The notes under the pieces: model-generated
What the model was told of the DNA's origin: nothing
Database searches by the model: none
The model's input: only the letters and a program-made list of their open reading frames with translations
Origin: Hyaloscypha bicolor E
Taxonomy: Eukaryota > Ascomycota > Leotiomycetes > Helotiales > Hyaloscyphaceae
Direction of reading: 5' to 3'
Length of the DNA: 64,000 nucleotides
Assembly (NCBI RefSeq): GCF_002865645.1
Contig: NW_020194691.1
Coordinates: 1,550,001 to 1,614,000, forward strand
In this document: positions 1 to 11,500 of the stretch, piece by piece
Position numbering within the stretch: the stretch's first letter is position 1
Layout: each line of letters opens with the position of its first letter
Translations under genes and position numbers: made by a program

Positions 1-99
1 CGAGCTATTTACTCCCTAGCTAGTGTGGGAGCAAATTACTCATGAGACGCTGTCTCAACTCCCCATTATATCCTTTAACGGCAATACTGATCCGAGAAT
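1..99. other. Non-coding edge upstream of the GCP2-like remnant
   Basis: All three forward frames contain stops here. In the frame of the downstream GCP2-like region there are stops at 43-45, 76-78 and 88-90. Either this is lost or scrambled coding sequence of that gene or an intron running off the window edge. No acceptor that would restore a complete gene is obvious. Confidence 0.4.
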
Positions 100-1578
100 T
101 TGGGGTTTAGGCATTTCAATATCCCTCCGCAACTCGATAGTGTAAAATCCAAGGTTTTACTGGCAGGAAAATACTTGAATGTAGTTCGTCAGTGTGGCGG
201 GGTTGACGTGAGAGCAGTCAAAGACGTACCTCGCTCTTTTGACGATATTCGATTTCTGGATAATATTTACAACGCATATGCAGTCGCTAACGAATCTTTG
301 TTAAAGCTACTACTTACGAATTATGCTCTCCCTGCCAGATTACGCTTCTTAAAGCATTACTTCTTCCTTGATCGGTCCGATTTCTTTTCTTGCTTCCTCG
401 AGCTTGGAACGGCTGGACTTCGAAAACCAGTCGATAATGTTAATACCAGCAAACTCCAATCGTTGCTCGACCTCGTTCTTCGCCAACCAGGAAGTGTGGC
501 TGCTCGAGATCCTTTCAAAGAAGACGTTAAGGTTGAGATGAACAAAATCAGTCTAATAGAATCATTGACTCGAGTAGTTAACATATCTGGCATGGAACTG
601 GATGAAGCATTTCCAAACCCAACTTCTCAATCTACCGAAACTGAGAAAGTAGCTATTGGATTTACATCCTTACAGCTTGATTATTCGGTACCATTTCCAG
701 TGTCTCTAGTCACTAGTAGAAAGACTATTTGGAGATATCAAGCGTTACTCCGCTACCTTTTATCATTGCGTTACCAAGAACAGCAGCTGGTAGCTTGCTA
801 GCAGATCCAGAATAGGGCAGCTACTTGGTCTCATCAAAGTTCGAGCAGAGAAGTCGAGATCTGGAAGAGAAGTGTCTTTACGTTACGCGCTCGCATGCTT
901 AATTTTGTTCAGCAACTGTTTTACTTTTGTACTTCAGAGGTTATTGAGCCAAATTGGCAGGCTTACATGGAGAAACTCAATGGGAAAGAAGACGAAAACG
1001 GTGGTTCAAAGCTTGTTGTCAGCACCGTTGACGAGCTTATGGGAGACCACGTGGATTTTCTTGACACTTGTTTGAAGGAGTGCATGCTTACAAATAGTAA
1101 GCTCCTCATGGTATGTTTTTAGACCGCGGATTGTTATGGAAAGCTGCTTATGATATGAATCTCCCAACAGATACACTCCAAACTTGTGCATACATGCTTC
1201 CTTTTCGCAAATTCTACAACAGGGCTCTCACGAGGACTTGAAATCAACGACCCGGACTTTTCTGGTACAGAAAGGCCAGCAAACATGAATAAGCAACAAT
1301 GGGCGCGGTTTCAGAGTGAGAAACATCGACGTGGAGATGCAACTGCATCAACTTCTACCAGCAAGAGAGATGAGACGCCACTTGAGAAGATGCAAGGCGT
1401 TTCAAGGAAGCACGGATTCAACTTTGACAGACACCTTCAAATTCTGCTAGATGCCTTGAACCATTATGCTGCTACTGAAACCGTGGTGTTGCTGGGGCTG
1501 TGTGCAAGACTAAGCACGGCAAACCAGGGCACGGAATCCAGCGGTGTTTCCAGAACCAATGAAGAGGCTATATTGTGA
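100..1578 (+). pseudogene. Broken C-terminal half of gamma-tubulin complex component 2 (GCP2/Spc97 family)
   Basis: The translation matches the C-terminal gamma-tubulin-binding (GCP/Spc97) domain of a gamma-tubulin small complex subunit, which nucleates microtubules at spindle pole bodies. Recognisable family blocks are KSKVLLAGKYLNVVR, LKHYFFLDRSDFF, LQLDYSVPFPVSL and, near the end, LQILLDALNHYAATETVVLL. One frame runs from about 103 to 1110. A GT-AG intron (1111-1171) follows, and the frame resumes to a stop at 1576-1578. A TAG at 799-801 interrupts this frame exactly where the family has tryptophan (Ser-Trp-Gln becomes Cys-stop-Gln). TGG to TAG is a TpG-to-TpA change, as RIP would make. 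The N-terminal half is absent and the 99 bases upstream carry stops. GCP2 is normally essential, so an intact copy is expected elsewhere. Alternative reading: a mis-assembled or truncated real gene. TTG at 100 is not a credible start. Confidence 0.7.
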
Positions 1579-2699
1579 TTTGCAACGAGTGCGATGTTAG
1601 AAATACGGTGTTAATATTAGCATCTTATCGGTGTTGGCAGGTTACTTTGAATAACTGTTTTGTTTCTGGGATGTATCTAAGCTCAAGGAGGATGCACTTC
1701 TAAATTCTCATGGCAAGTAATTTGGCGGAGCAAGAAATGAGAAAGTTTCGTGTATTGATGACCTGTTACCACGAAATTCCTATCATTGAACTTTAACAAC
1801 TCTGCAAGATGGCACACTCTACTCAGGGCTCATACGTGGAAAACATGCATCCACTGTGATCTTTCATTTCCATGCAGAAAACGAATCTCGACATAATCAC
1901 CAAAGGATCGAGTTGCAATTAAATATCCCCATCTCGAGAAGGAACTCATCTCGTAACTTGATTGCGTGATGATGCCACTGTACCCATTTCTCCTCACTCC
2001 TCCTATTCGTCATTTAAACATGCAGACTTTCGTCAAGACTACTTTTCGGCAAGTTAAACCCCTAACCTGAGCTCCTAATGCATTGTTAATTGAGCTTAGA
2101 AGAAGAAATAACTCCGTGATACTAAGTGGTCGGTTTTGCCAAGCGACACAGGCCTTAAATAGGGAGTGGGTTTGAGCGAATCGGATTACAAGCCAAACCA
2201 GCTCACAGGAACCAAAACCTAAGTTTGGCAGATAGAAACCCTTGTCAATTATTCAACCCGGATGTTCGGGTGTCCCGCAGATGCAGCGATTGGTTTGTCG
2301 GAGACAACAATGTGGCTGATCGGAGAAACAGGTTTATCGGACTTAAAGGATCGACGTTTTGCGGAAGTAAATCACGTGAGCGGGAACCGTCCTCAAGATA
2401 TCCAGTTTTCTCCCTTGTCTGTCCCCACGGCGAGGTTCCAATCCCAAATCTGTGATACCGGTGCTCACGGAAGATCTGCAGCAACATGCGGGTCTTATAG
2501 CATACCGGTGCCTTTATTTTAAATGCCTAATATCATGGAGTTATCTCCGATGCCGAAATCTTGCAGTGAGTACTCAGCTGTTCGATATATAACGTCGAGG
2601 AGAGTCCATAATTGAGTACACCGATTTCCAAACAAACTTGAGAAACCTGAACAACATATTCAACAACTTCCCTTTTATCCAAACCAAATTTCACTCGCC
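1579..2699. other. Intergenic region upstream of the SDR gene
   Basis: There is no ORF here that I believe. Short overlapping frames at 2225-2522 have no recognisable domain. A TATA-like TATATAA lies at 2586-2592, about 108 bp before the SDR start, followed by a C/A-rich leader typical of ascomycete 5' UTRs. Confidence 0.5.
2586..2592 (+). promoter_or_regulatory. TATA-like box of the SDR gene
   Basis: The TATATAA sequence is 108 bp upstream of the start codon at 2700, with a C/A-rich leader between. It is inferred from position only. Confidence 0.35.
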
Positions 2700-3677
2700 A
2701 TGCCTCAGCTCACTTGGCTCATCACCGGCTGCTCCTCCGGATTCGGAGAACAGTTCGTCAGCAGCATTCTCGCACGCGGCGACCACGTCATAGCCACTGG
2801 GCGTGACATTATTAAGCTTCAGAATCTCAAGGAAGCAGGGGCTTCTATCCTTCAACTCGACATCACTTCCACCCAACAAGCCATCAACGAGACAGTAGCT
2901 CAAGCAATCTCTATCTACGGAAAGGTAGACGTGTTGCTGAACAACGCGGGCTATGTTTCAACAGGCATTTTTGAAGATCTCGCGTACGTACTGTGTAAGA
3001 CCTCCAAATTGCTTTCCTTCGGTGCGAAGTACTTACACAATGGCAGATACGAAGACTTCTTAGCTCAATTTGAAACAAATATATTTGGAACCATTAAGGT
3101 AACCCAGGCTCTTTTGCCTCAATTCCGGCAGCGCCGAGCCGGGACCATGGTATTCATCGGTTCTCTCTCAGGCTGGATGGGAGACCCAGGAATCAGCGCT
3201 TACGTTGGCTCGAAATTCGCACTTGAAGGTACCGCCCTCCGTTCTTTATCTCCTGCCACCAGAAATCTCTCGCTAACCGCGACCTTTCGAACAGGCATCG
3301 TGGAATCCCTCTGGCGGGAAACTTCGCCTTTGGGTATCAAAACTCTCTTGATCGAGCCAGGGCGATTCCGCACCAAGCTTCTATCGAGCGGTAACATGAA
3401 GACCGTGTCGACCGAGATCCTAGAGTACAAGGATTTCTCGAGGACGCTTCTTAAGGGACTGGCTGAGGCGGATCAGATGCAGCCAGGCGATCCGATTAAG
3501 CTTGTAGAAATGGTGTTAGATCTGGTAAGGCAGGAAGGTATTGCTGAAGGGAAGGAGATTCCGTTCCGGCTTCCGCTGGGAAGTGATTGCTACAATGATG
3601 TCAAGGCCAAGTGTGAGGAAACCCTGGAGCTGCTGAAAAAGTGGGAGCCAATGATCAAGAGTACGGACTATGAATGA
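2700..3677 (+). CDS. Short-chain dehydrogenase/reductase (classical SDR)
   Basis: An NAD(P)-dependent oxidoreductase of the classical SDR superfamily; the substrate cannot be told from sequence. Exons are 2700-2983, 3047-3228 and 3295-3677. The two introns (63 and 66 nt) start GTACGT and GTACCG, end CAG, and are both multiples of three, so an unspliced reading frame looks open. Spliced length is 282 aa, normal for the family. The Rossmann motif TGCSSGFG is at residues 9-16, LLNNAG follows, and the catalytic Ser...Tyr-x3-Lys is visible as GSLSG and YVGSK. Splicing restores the conserved continuities DLAYEDF and ALEGIVES, which supports both introns. It resembles fungal SDRs close to 3-oxoacyl-ACP reductase/retinol dehydrogenase-like groups. 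It is not part of an obvious metabolite cluster. Confidence 0.92.
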   Translation: MPQLTWLITGCSSGFGEQFVSSILARGDHVIATGRDIIKLQNLKEAGASILQLDITSTQQAINETVAQAISIYGKVDVLLNNAGYVSTGIFEDLAYVLCKTSKLLSFGAKYLHNGRYEDFLAQFETNIFGTIKVTQALLPQFRQRRAGTMVFIGSLSGWMGDPGISAYVGSKFALEGTALRSLSPATRNLSLTATFRTGIVESLWRETSPLGIKTLLIEPGRFRTKLLSSGNMKTVSTEILEYKDFSRTLLKGLAEADQMQPGDPIKLVEMVLDLVRQEGIAEGKEIPFRLPLGSDCYNDVKAKCEETLELLKKWEPMIKSTDYE

Positions 3678-4054
3678 GAGGTAGGGAAGACAAAAAGCAA
3701 TGTAGAATTTGAAAAGTTTCAAGGCTCTAGCCAACTTTAAAGTACGAGAGAGTCTTGAGAGAATGGATATCATGAGAACGTCACACGTCCTAGAAGTTAC
3801 AAGCTCCGATAACCACATCAATTCTGCGCAATCAAAACTCCAATACTCAAGTAGCGTCAAGGGATTCATTGTCCTCAGAATGGGGGTATAACGAGTGCAA
3901 GAAAATCTCTCCTTGATGACCAACGCACCTGGGATTGGGACATTCGCCTCACTACTGTAGAACATTTTCTTTAATACAAGGGATAAATTAAGGCGTCAAA
4001 GTCCCACATCTCCCAGGGACATCAAAACCCCAACCCAGCCATTCACCCATCCTT
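3678..4054. other. Convergent 3' intergenic region
   Basis: Lies between the 3' ends of the SDR gene (+) and the BTB gene (-). Nothing beyond presumed 3' UTRs is visible. Confidence 0.5.
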
Positions 4055-4986
4055 TCACCCATCCTCCTCTTCCTCACCATCCAAAACATACCTCTTCAAC
4101 ACCCTGCACTGTTCTTCCTTAGCCCCATGCGTATGCCAATTCACACAAACATCAAGCGTCAAGTCATCTTCGAGGTGCTCCCTCATATCACCAATCACCT
4201 CGGGACCGCCCTCATCCAAACACTCCCTCAGAAGATCCACCGTCAGCGCACTTCCCCTACTCAACTCATACCAAAAACCCTTATCCACAATCAAATCTCT
4301 CGCCGTCTTCAAATGCCAATACGTATACTCAGCCCTCACATAATCAACCAAGAACACTCTCAGCATACACTCCTCGGAAATCGTGTGCTCCCAGACGTAT
4401 TGGATCACGGAGGCAGGGATGCGGTGCTGGAGCGAGAAATCGTCCATCCAGATGAGGAAGGCGTCTATGATGTCGTTTTGCAGTGGTGTGATTTGATATT
4501 TCTCGGCGAGGATGAAGAGTCTTGCTAGCAGGCCGGGAGCGCTGGAGAGAGAACTGGTGATATCGACGTGGCCTTTTTCGAAGGAAGAGGGGAAGAAGAG
4601 AATGCGTCGGTACATCCCTAGTAACGAACGGAAGAGTCAGTAAAGCGTTGACAAGAACTGCTTGAGAAGTTGAGGCAAGAATGAGCTATTTTTCGGAGAG
4701 AAAGAAAGATATTTCCTTGGGAATGCTTACAATACACCATAACTTCGATAAGTTCGTGGTCATCCTCAGGCAGCTCAATCTTTGGATTATCATCCCTCAT
4801 CCATTCCGGCATGCGGGCTGAGACGAATACGGGGCAATTTTCACACAGAATACCTTCGTGGATGAAGAATGGGACTTCTTGTTCGCCAACGATCAAGGTG
4901 ATAATTCGAGACGTTGCGCTAAGATTGACGGTCAGTGTGAAAAGAGAGAAACTCCTAGTGGGCGGAAAAGTGGGTCTCATTTTCAA
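4055..4986 (-). CDS. BTB/POZ domain protein
   Basis: Resembles the large family of fungal BTB/POZ proteins, which mediate homo-oligomerisation and often Cullin-3 binding. The cellular role is unknown. Exon 1 is 4731-4986 and exon 2 is 4055-4617. The intron (4618-4730, 113 nt) begins GTAAGC and ends CTAG. Joining gives VYWMYRRIL, which fits the hydrophobic end of a BTB fold. The N-terminal half shows the characteristic pattern IITLIVGEQEVPFFIHEGIL, then a Phe-Val segment. The C-terminal half is a helical region (FILAEKYQITPLQNDIIDAF) typical of the part after BTB, with an acidic tail. Start is uncertain: sequence before LSATSR ends in CTTAG and could be an acceptor, so a short upstream exon is possible. 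Confidence 0.8.
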
Positions 4987-5031
4987 TGTCTGGGGTCCAG
5001 GTGAACATTGAGGGGAGACGATTTCAATGCT

Positions 5032-5454
5032 CTAGAAACTCATGGCCAACTGGAGGTTGTAGCTTCTGAATGTGCCCAAATCGAGTGAAGATTCAAAGGG
5101 AAAGCCCCTGAAATAGTCCAAGTTGTCCAACTTGATCTGGGATGTTGAGGGCCTTTGGCACGTTTCTTATCCCACAAGAGAAATGTTATGTTTTGGAAGG
5201 ACTTACTCGAACAAGCGCGCTCTCTTAGAAGGCCGAGCATTCGCATCACACTTCTTCGTCTGACCTGCTTTAGACATTGAGTTCAGAAGATCCGGAGAGG
5301 ATCTTCTTGGTGAAGTAGTAGAATCGGAATCTGCAGGCTGGGAAGTGGTAGTTGCTTTTGCTTTGCCTGACTTGACTTTAGATGATTTCTTTTCAGTCGA
5401 CTTGGCCTTCGCTGAACGGGCTGATCCAAAGCCCCTTTTGCTTGGTTTTGCCAT
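5032..5454 (-). CDS. Small lysine/serine-rich basic protein, unknown function
   Basis: I do not recognise this protein. Exon 1 is 5207-5454 (start ATG at 5454, MAKPSKRGFGSARSAKAK) and exon 2 is 5032-5107. The 99-nt intron has GTAAGT and TTTCAG. Spliced length is 107 aa (324 coding bases including stop). The N-terminal two thirds are rich in Lys, Ser, Thr and Ala, with several basic clusters (KRGFG, KKSSK, RPSKRAR) that look like nuclear or nucleolar targeting signals. The last 25 residues are more hydrophobic. An upstream in-frame ATG at 5532 exists, but the sequence before 5454 is not protein-like. Without splicing, translation would end right after the donor. It could be a chromatin- or ribosome-associated small protein; that is a guess. 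Confidence 0.5.
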
Positions 5455-6022
5455 GGTTGCGGTTTGAATGTAAAGGTATGATGACAGAAGTGCCAACTGT
5501 TCATGATTAAATAGGATTGGATGAAACAACACACAAAGAGCAATGAGCTATGAGAGAATTCCAGAATTCTACAGAAGCTTAGTTCTAGTTCTTTCTCATA
5601 CAAGAAAGAACTGGATTAATGGATCATTCCAGGTGTTGCGATTAAGTTAAAAGAAATATTATCGTCAGTTTTGCTCACTTGAGCTAAACAATCAAAGCTT
5701 TACGGAAGGATTCTTCCAGATGTTTCTGATAAAATTCAGCAGTGGAACCTGGCCTCAAGCCAGCGGGCCAAAAGTGCAAGCGAAAGAGATCAACAGAAAT
5801 TATTCTAGGCTCTTTAATAGATTCTCGACGATTCGAAATGCAGCACGAATATTCTATTGGAGCTGCTCAGCATCTTCGAATCAACGACACCAACTTTTCA
5901 GGCTTGGACCGGACCACTGCCGGCCTTGCCTAGCAATCCGGACGTTCAACTCAGCGTTGTTGCTGTCAATTCCTGGATTATACCAGCTCATATTATACAA
6001 TGGTTCAGGCAGAATTCTCTGA
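5455..6022. other. Intergenic region
   Basis: Contains the promoter side of the small basic protein gene (-) and the 3' end of EMC3 (-). Short frames around 5720-6022 have no recognisable content. Confidence 0.4.
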
Positions 6023-7018
6023 TCACACTCTCACCGTCTCCAAAAGCCTCTCCTCCACACCTACCAAGGTGTACTCCTGAGCCAACACAGACAGATTCTC
6101 TGCCTCAGCCTGGAACTGCTTGTCGGGATCTACACCCGGTCCAAACATTTGCGCTCCAGCTCCTGGGCCCATCTGACCCATCTGCTGCGCCATCTGACTG
6201 GCAGCTGTAGAGAATTAATACTTCAGACGAAACCCAGAGGAGTTCAGATGAAACCTACCATTATCACTTCCCAATAGGTAGTTGAACACCGATTGCAGTC
6301 CAAATATACACAATACATACCACGAGATAGACGACATCCACTGCGGGTCCATATCCCTGGTCGCAACACCTGCCTGCAACATACTCTTAAACTTAATCGT
6401 CAACGGGAACGGCAATTTGACTATGCATCGTCAGTATCATTCACTCCCAATATACCACATCACATACTCATCACAAAACCACTAAAGAACGCATTAATCC
6501 ACCCCATGATTAAAGTCTGCGGGATCATCATCGCCATATTCCCCTTCATCATACCCATCATGCCCTCCATAGCGGCCGGATCCGTCATCGGGTTCGGTGC
6601 CGCTTGGCCCTTCTTATCCGGCTCTTTGAGAAAATCGCCTTTCTCGTATGCGTTTACGAGGTAGTCTTTCCGTGCTTGGAAGGAAACCGGGGAGATGGCA
6701 TTTGCGTTTGTGCGCAGATTGATGCCGCGGAGGAGGGAGCGCTGTTCGCGGATTGCGGGGAGCTCTTGCTTTTTCGGGGTTGTGGCCATGAGGACTGTTG
6801 CGTAGTGGCGGAGGATTCCTGTTAGTATCTAGAAAGGGTTAATTATCTGCTGCTGAAAGGTGGCAGATCTCGAATGTACCATAACAACCGTGATTGGGAT
6901 CAGGATCCAGTAGCTGTTGTTCTTGTCAGCACACCCTTCAACTCTACCATCTGCATCAAAAGGACGCTTACAAGAGCTGTGGATCCCTATGGATCGTCTG
7001 AACAGGAATTTGCGCCAT
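6023..7018 (-). CDS. EMC3: ER membrane protein complex subunit 3 (EMC3)
   Basis: EMC3 is the insertase core of the ER membrane protein complex, related to YidC/Oxa1/GET1, and inserts tail-anchored and multipass proteins. Exons on the minus strand are 6972-7018, 6880-6913, 6468-6828, 6259-6420 and 6023-6204. All four introns (47-58 nt) are GT-AG and the lengths sum to 786, giving 261 aa, the normal family size. Family hallmarks are an N-terminal helix followed by LRHY, MTDP with a Met/Gly-rich stretch, the segment GWINAFFSGFV, and KLPFPLTIKFK followed by a WxSxxSWY helix and the GSDNAA block. Splicing restores GFVMIKLPFP across intron 3. It lies head to head with SPC2, with 189 bp between the start codons. 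Confidence 0.93.
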
Positions 7019-7207
7019 CGTTGCTGGTGATATGGAAGCTCGTCGATGGCGACGACAAAGGGAGGTCTCGTCAAAAAGTTGACATTGGAGAGGCTTAGCT
7101 AGCTCGGCTCGATCCGAGAGCTGTTCAAGACACGTTCCCTCAGCCTTCTCCACGCGACTTGAAGCTCCACCTCACCCTCTTCCTTTCCTCACGCAACAAC
7201 CGCAAAC
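7019..7207. promoter_or_regulatory. Short bidirectional promoter between EMC3 and SPC2
   Basis: Only 189 bp separate the divergent start codons at 7018 (-) and 7208 (+). No TATA box is evident. Both genes serve the ER protein-entry machinery, so shared regulation is plausible but not shown. Confidence 0.5.
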
Positions 7208-7991
7208 ATGGCAGTCTCAACAGAGAAAATCTCAGTGCATTCGATGGCTGGTAAGTTCTCCCATCCTCCTACTCCAATTCCCACTCCCCTCTTTCCACAG
7301 AAGCCAGAAACTGACTGCATTCTTCACAGACCTAAAAAACACCTCCGACGACGCCATCCCCGCGTACCTCAACTCCCTCAAATTCACACAATCTCACACC
7401 CTCTCTGATACTCGCTTGGCACTTGGCTACTCCGCCTTCGTCATCTGTGCCGCGACCTTCTACTGGGACTACAAGCTCGGCTTCGAGAGCACAAAGCACT
7501 ACACCACCATCGCGGTCGCTTTATACGCCCTCCTAAACGGCATCCTCACCTACTGGATCTGGGGCGTCGAGAGAGGCTCTGTATACATCGGGACCAATAA
7601 AGCAGGTGAACGAATCGAGGTTTCGTCGAAGACGGAGAAATACACGCCGATTTATAATCTGAGTGTTACGACCGTGAGGAAGGGAGGCAAGAGGGAGACG
7701 GTCAGCATTAAGAAGCCGTTTAATGCGTGGTTTGATAAGGCGGGGCATTTCGTCGCCTTGCCGTTTCAGCAGATGTTGGCGAGTGGGGTGAAGGTTGTGG
7801 GCGAGGCAGACCCGACGAAGGTGGTCGAGGGCAAGAAAAAGGTTGCGAAGGTCGAGGATGGGGAGACACAGAGTATGGATGAGAAATGGGCGAGTCTATT
7901 GGCAGAGAGCTCGGGGGTTAGTTTGGATGATGTGGCCGCGAGTCCGGCTGCTACGCCTGGTGGGAGGAAGAAAAGGGGAAAGAAGGCGTAA
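7208..7991 (+). CDS. SPC2: Signal peptidase complex subunit 2 (SPC25/SPC2)
   Basis: SPC2 is an accessory subunit of the ER signal peptidase complex and contacts the translocon. Exon 1 is 7208-7250 and exon 2 is 7330-7991. The intron is 79 nt, GTAAGT to CACAG, phase 1. Spliced length is 234 aa. The family pattern is visible: a short cytosolic N-terminus with DLKNTSDDAIPAYLNSL, a first membrane helix (LALGYSAFVICAATFYWDYK), a second (YTTIAVALYALLNGILTYWIW), then a cytosolic domain with SSKTEKYTPIYNL and RKPFNAWFD-like sequence. The C-terminus is a basic Lys/Arg-rich tail (GGRKKRGKKA), an extension beyond the yeast protein that is common in filamentous fungi. Confidence 0.93.
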
Positions 7992-8562
7992 AATGGATAG
8001 GGGAGGCAGGCGGGTGTATCTTGATTGCAAGGGAGGGTGGGAAAAGTAACGGGTCGCATTGCCTGGAGTTTAGGCATTCAACACCAAGAGTCTTTGATTG
8101 TCATATTTGCGATTTACAAACTGTTCAAGTGATGAGGGTACAATATCCTACACAATAGGACACTCTACCTTTTGATTGTCCTCAAAAAGCTGGCACTTTC
8201 AAATCTGCTTTGCCGCTACACAGGACTCGAATCTATCGATATACCCTTGCGGAATCCAACCCGGAAATCTCGCAATTCCAATGTTCATGGACCACACAAT
8301 TTGGAACATTGTATTCCTCTCAAATCGAATGTCCCTAGCTCAGATGAAAGGAACATTCTCACTTGCACTACTTTTCAACATCGCACAAAATGGCATAGCC
8401 ATCTCAAGAAATCATTTATTCATCTATCTAGGGTATCCATCCCAACGCCTCGCTATGCCTTAAACACACCAGACGGTCCCATACATTGTTGCACTAAAGA
8501 ATATTAGCAATCGAGCAGTGACAGAAATGGATAAAACTTACAGGAAATGAGGTTTGAATAAC
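7992..8562. other. Convergent intergenic region between SPC2 and the MMS19-like gene
   Basis: About 570 bp with no credible ORF. The frames at 8172-8507 overlap one another, are low in coding character and show no domain. Confidence 0.45.
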
Positions 8563-11500
8563 TCAAACCACCGTCCCCAACCGCAACCACTTCATCTTCG
8601 CCACCTGCGCCTTGACCCTCACATCCCTCGAGCAATCATCCAGGGCCAAATCCAGCTCCGGCATGAGCCTCGCTCTCCTCTGAAGGAGTCCAGCGACCGG
8701 AAGATGCTCCGTGAGTCTCATCAGAACGTCCAACGCCTTAGCACGGCATCGGACAGAAGCATCGGATGGCGAGTCGTACGTGTTGTGCGTCCGATCGGTC
8801 ATCAGACGGATCACGGTGTCGAGATGAGACTCGGCGTCCTTGGGGCAGAATGGGATCAGCACCTGCAGCAGGTGGATAAAAGTCTCCTTTGTGAAGTCGT
8901 CGCTGCTGTCGCAGCCCTCGAGCATGATGGAGCTGAAACCGAAGGCATCGGCAACTAGATCGGGCTCCATGTAGGCGAGCACACCGGCGAGAGCGATAAC
9001 GATGTTGTCTTTTCCCATACGACTTGTCATTGGGGAGGCATAGGCGCCTTGGAGGGGGATGACAACGAGAGAAATGACTTTCTGAAATCGTAGAGCGCGG
9101 ATCTTGCAGAAGTTCAACTTGTCCATGACTTCTGATTTGGCGAGCAGGATGCGGAAGCTTTGTCCGACTCTTCGGCCGTATTTGGGATCGGAGAGGGCTT
9201 TGATCATCATGTTGACCAGAGGCTCCATGCTGTGATCGAACGAGGCGATTGAGGCAGCGGTGAAGTAGGCGAGAGTTTGGTAGGTGTTTTTGATTTCCTG
9301 GTCAGATTTGGTTCTGCAGATGTCGACTTCAAAGGTCATGACCTGTAGGGGTTGGTGCAAAGTGGCGTCAAAGCTGCTGGCGGCATATGGCTGGCTTGCG
9401 GCTCTGTACTTGCTGACAAGAAGTTGAAGGAACCAGAGCATGCACATGCGGCCAAATCGGGAGCTTCTGCTCTCTGAACTAATTGCGTTGCGGATCATCG
9501 AAGAGGCAACCTTTGCAGGTTCTATTCGCAATGGTGCATCCTAGTATAATTCGTCAAAATACACGCGTTGAAGACGACAAAGACTTACTGTCAAAGGCTC
9601 GCTCAGTCGATGGCCTGCAAGTAGATACATCGACAACACATTTGCCAGACATTTGTCCGCTGGCCCCTTCTGTAGATTCTGTTGGGAGTCATTGAGAGAC
9701 TCATCTTTCAGTCCATGTGTGAACAATGTCCAAATTACACTTGGCTGATCGGGATGGAGGGCATTCCAATTCAAGGGCATGCTGTTCGCCGCTGTGGTAA
9801 GGTTTGAACGGAGTGCCCACATAGCTGTACGGCCAACCATTTGAACAAATTTCTCATCAAACGACTCCTTAATGCCAATGTAGGTAGCGCTAGTACTACG
9901 CTTCTGCTGGACGACTTTTTGAAACAGAGCTTTAACAATGTATGAGTATGGGCCGATTTTGGGATCGAGAGGACTGGGCTCTGAAGATTTGATACGTATC
10001 GAATTCAGATTCGTGTCGAAGACTTGAAGACCGCCACAGATTGCTGCTAGAATCATATTCGCATATTCCTGCTGACCTTTCTCCTGAAGAACGACGTCTA
10101 ACTTTTCCAAAAGCTTGTTCTCCATTGCATCGAAATTGCGGTGCCAGTAGCTGCTTGCCGTGTTGATCGGGGTCCCATTATGTAACTGTCTCTGACATGG
10201 TCGGGAGCAAGCGATTTCAACCAGATCTTGTAAATGCCCAGCGATGATTTCAAGATTAGCCTTAAGCTCCACTCCATTGTGAGACAACGTGTCCGGTAGC
10301 TTCTCGATGAAGTTGGTCAAGGTGATCTCGTGAAAAGTCTCGGGCTCCATTGCCGATATCTTCTGCAAAGACAACAATACGGCATTGCGAATGTCGTTGT
10401 CCTGGGGAGGGCTGAATAAGATAGTGTTGAGTTCTTGGACGATCATGCCCTGTTCGACGGCAGAGAGATAAGATGGAATTTGGGAAAGAAGTACAAGACC
10501 CTCAACAGCAGGTACACCAAATGGTAGGTCCGAGGACGACGACTCCTGCTGGATATTCGAGACCGCGTCAAAGTACACCTCAACAATACCATCTCGGAAT
10601 CCTTCGAAACTTCTGACTAAAAGGTCGCGTTGCGGGTCATCTTGCGGCTGCGCAAGACGTGCATCTAAGATGTAATTGTAAACTGTCAACAGCATCTTCT
10701 TTTCGGATGGCAACTTCAAATCCTGCCGCATAACATGCATTGCGGGCAAGACTGTCTTGGCCACCAGATGGAATGCGTACAATGAACCTGAGGCAACTGC
10801 ATGCAGAATTCGACCACTTGAGACCAGATACAGCTTCTTGGAATCGCGAAACCGGCTCTTGCACTCGGTAGCCGCAGCTACAACAAATTCCGTCATGGGG
10901 GTTTGAGTTGACCAAGTGTCTTGACTTCTCCCAAGTGATGCTGCTGTTGCACGCAGCACTTCTAGGGCACCTTGGATAAAATCCTCGTTTTCACCATTCC
11001 AAATCTCAAATTTCAGAGCGTCCCAAATCTTGGATGACCACTCGGCGATGGTGGGGACTGGATATGAATCAACACAGGCGGCGAGTGTTGACAACACTTC
11101 AATCTGATGAACGTTAGAACTAGCTACGGGATTTAGGTGACATGAATTCTTACCTTGAGATTCGCTGAAAGGTCTGTGTTCGTGTCCAACATGTCGATAA
11201 ATCTTGGGACAGCTCCTTTTGCGTAATGGTGACTAGATAGGACGCATTGTAGAAGAAGCTCTTTAATCAGTTCCTTTGATGGAACAGATGGATCTTGCGG
11301 AGCGCCACCAAGGGTCACTGGGAAATATCGAATAAAAGACTCCCATATGGCATCATAATCCGAATCACCGAGGGGGTAACCACGCCAGTTCCTGCCGATA
11401 TGCGTATAGAGCGGGAAAAGAATGCCCAAGCAGGATGGATTCTTCTCAAGTTCCGCCATGGAAACAAGCCCTAAAATCAGAGGTGTGACTTTGACGTCCC

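Noticed and set aside
2225..2522. Overlapping plus and minus frames upstream of the SDR gene
   Set aside because: They overlap in three frames with no domain, consistent with chance ORFs.
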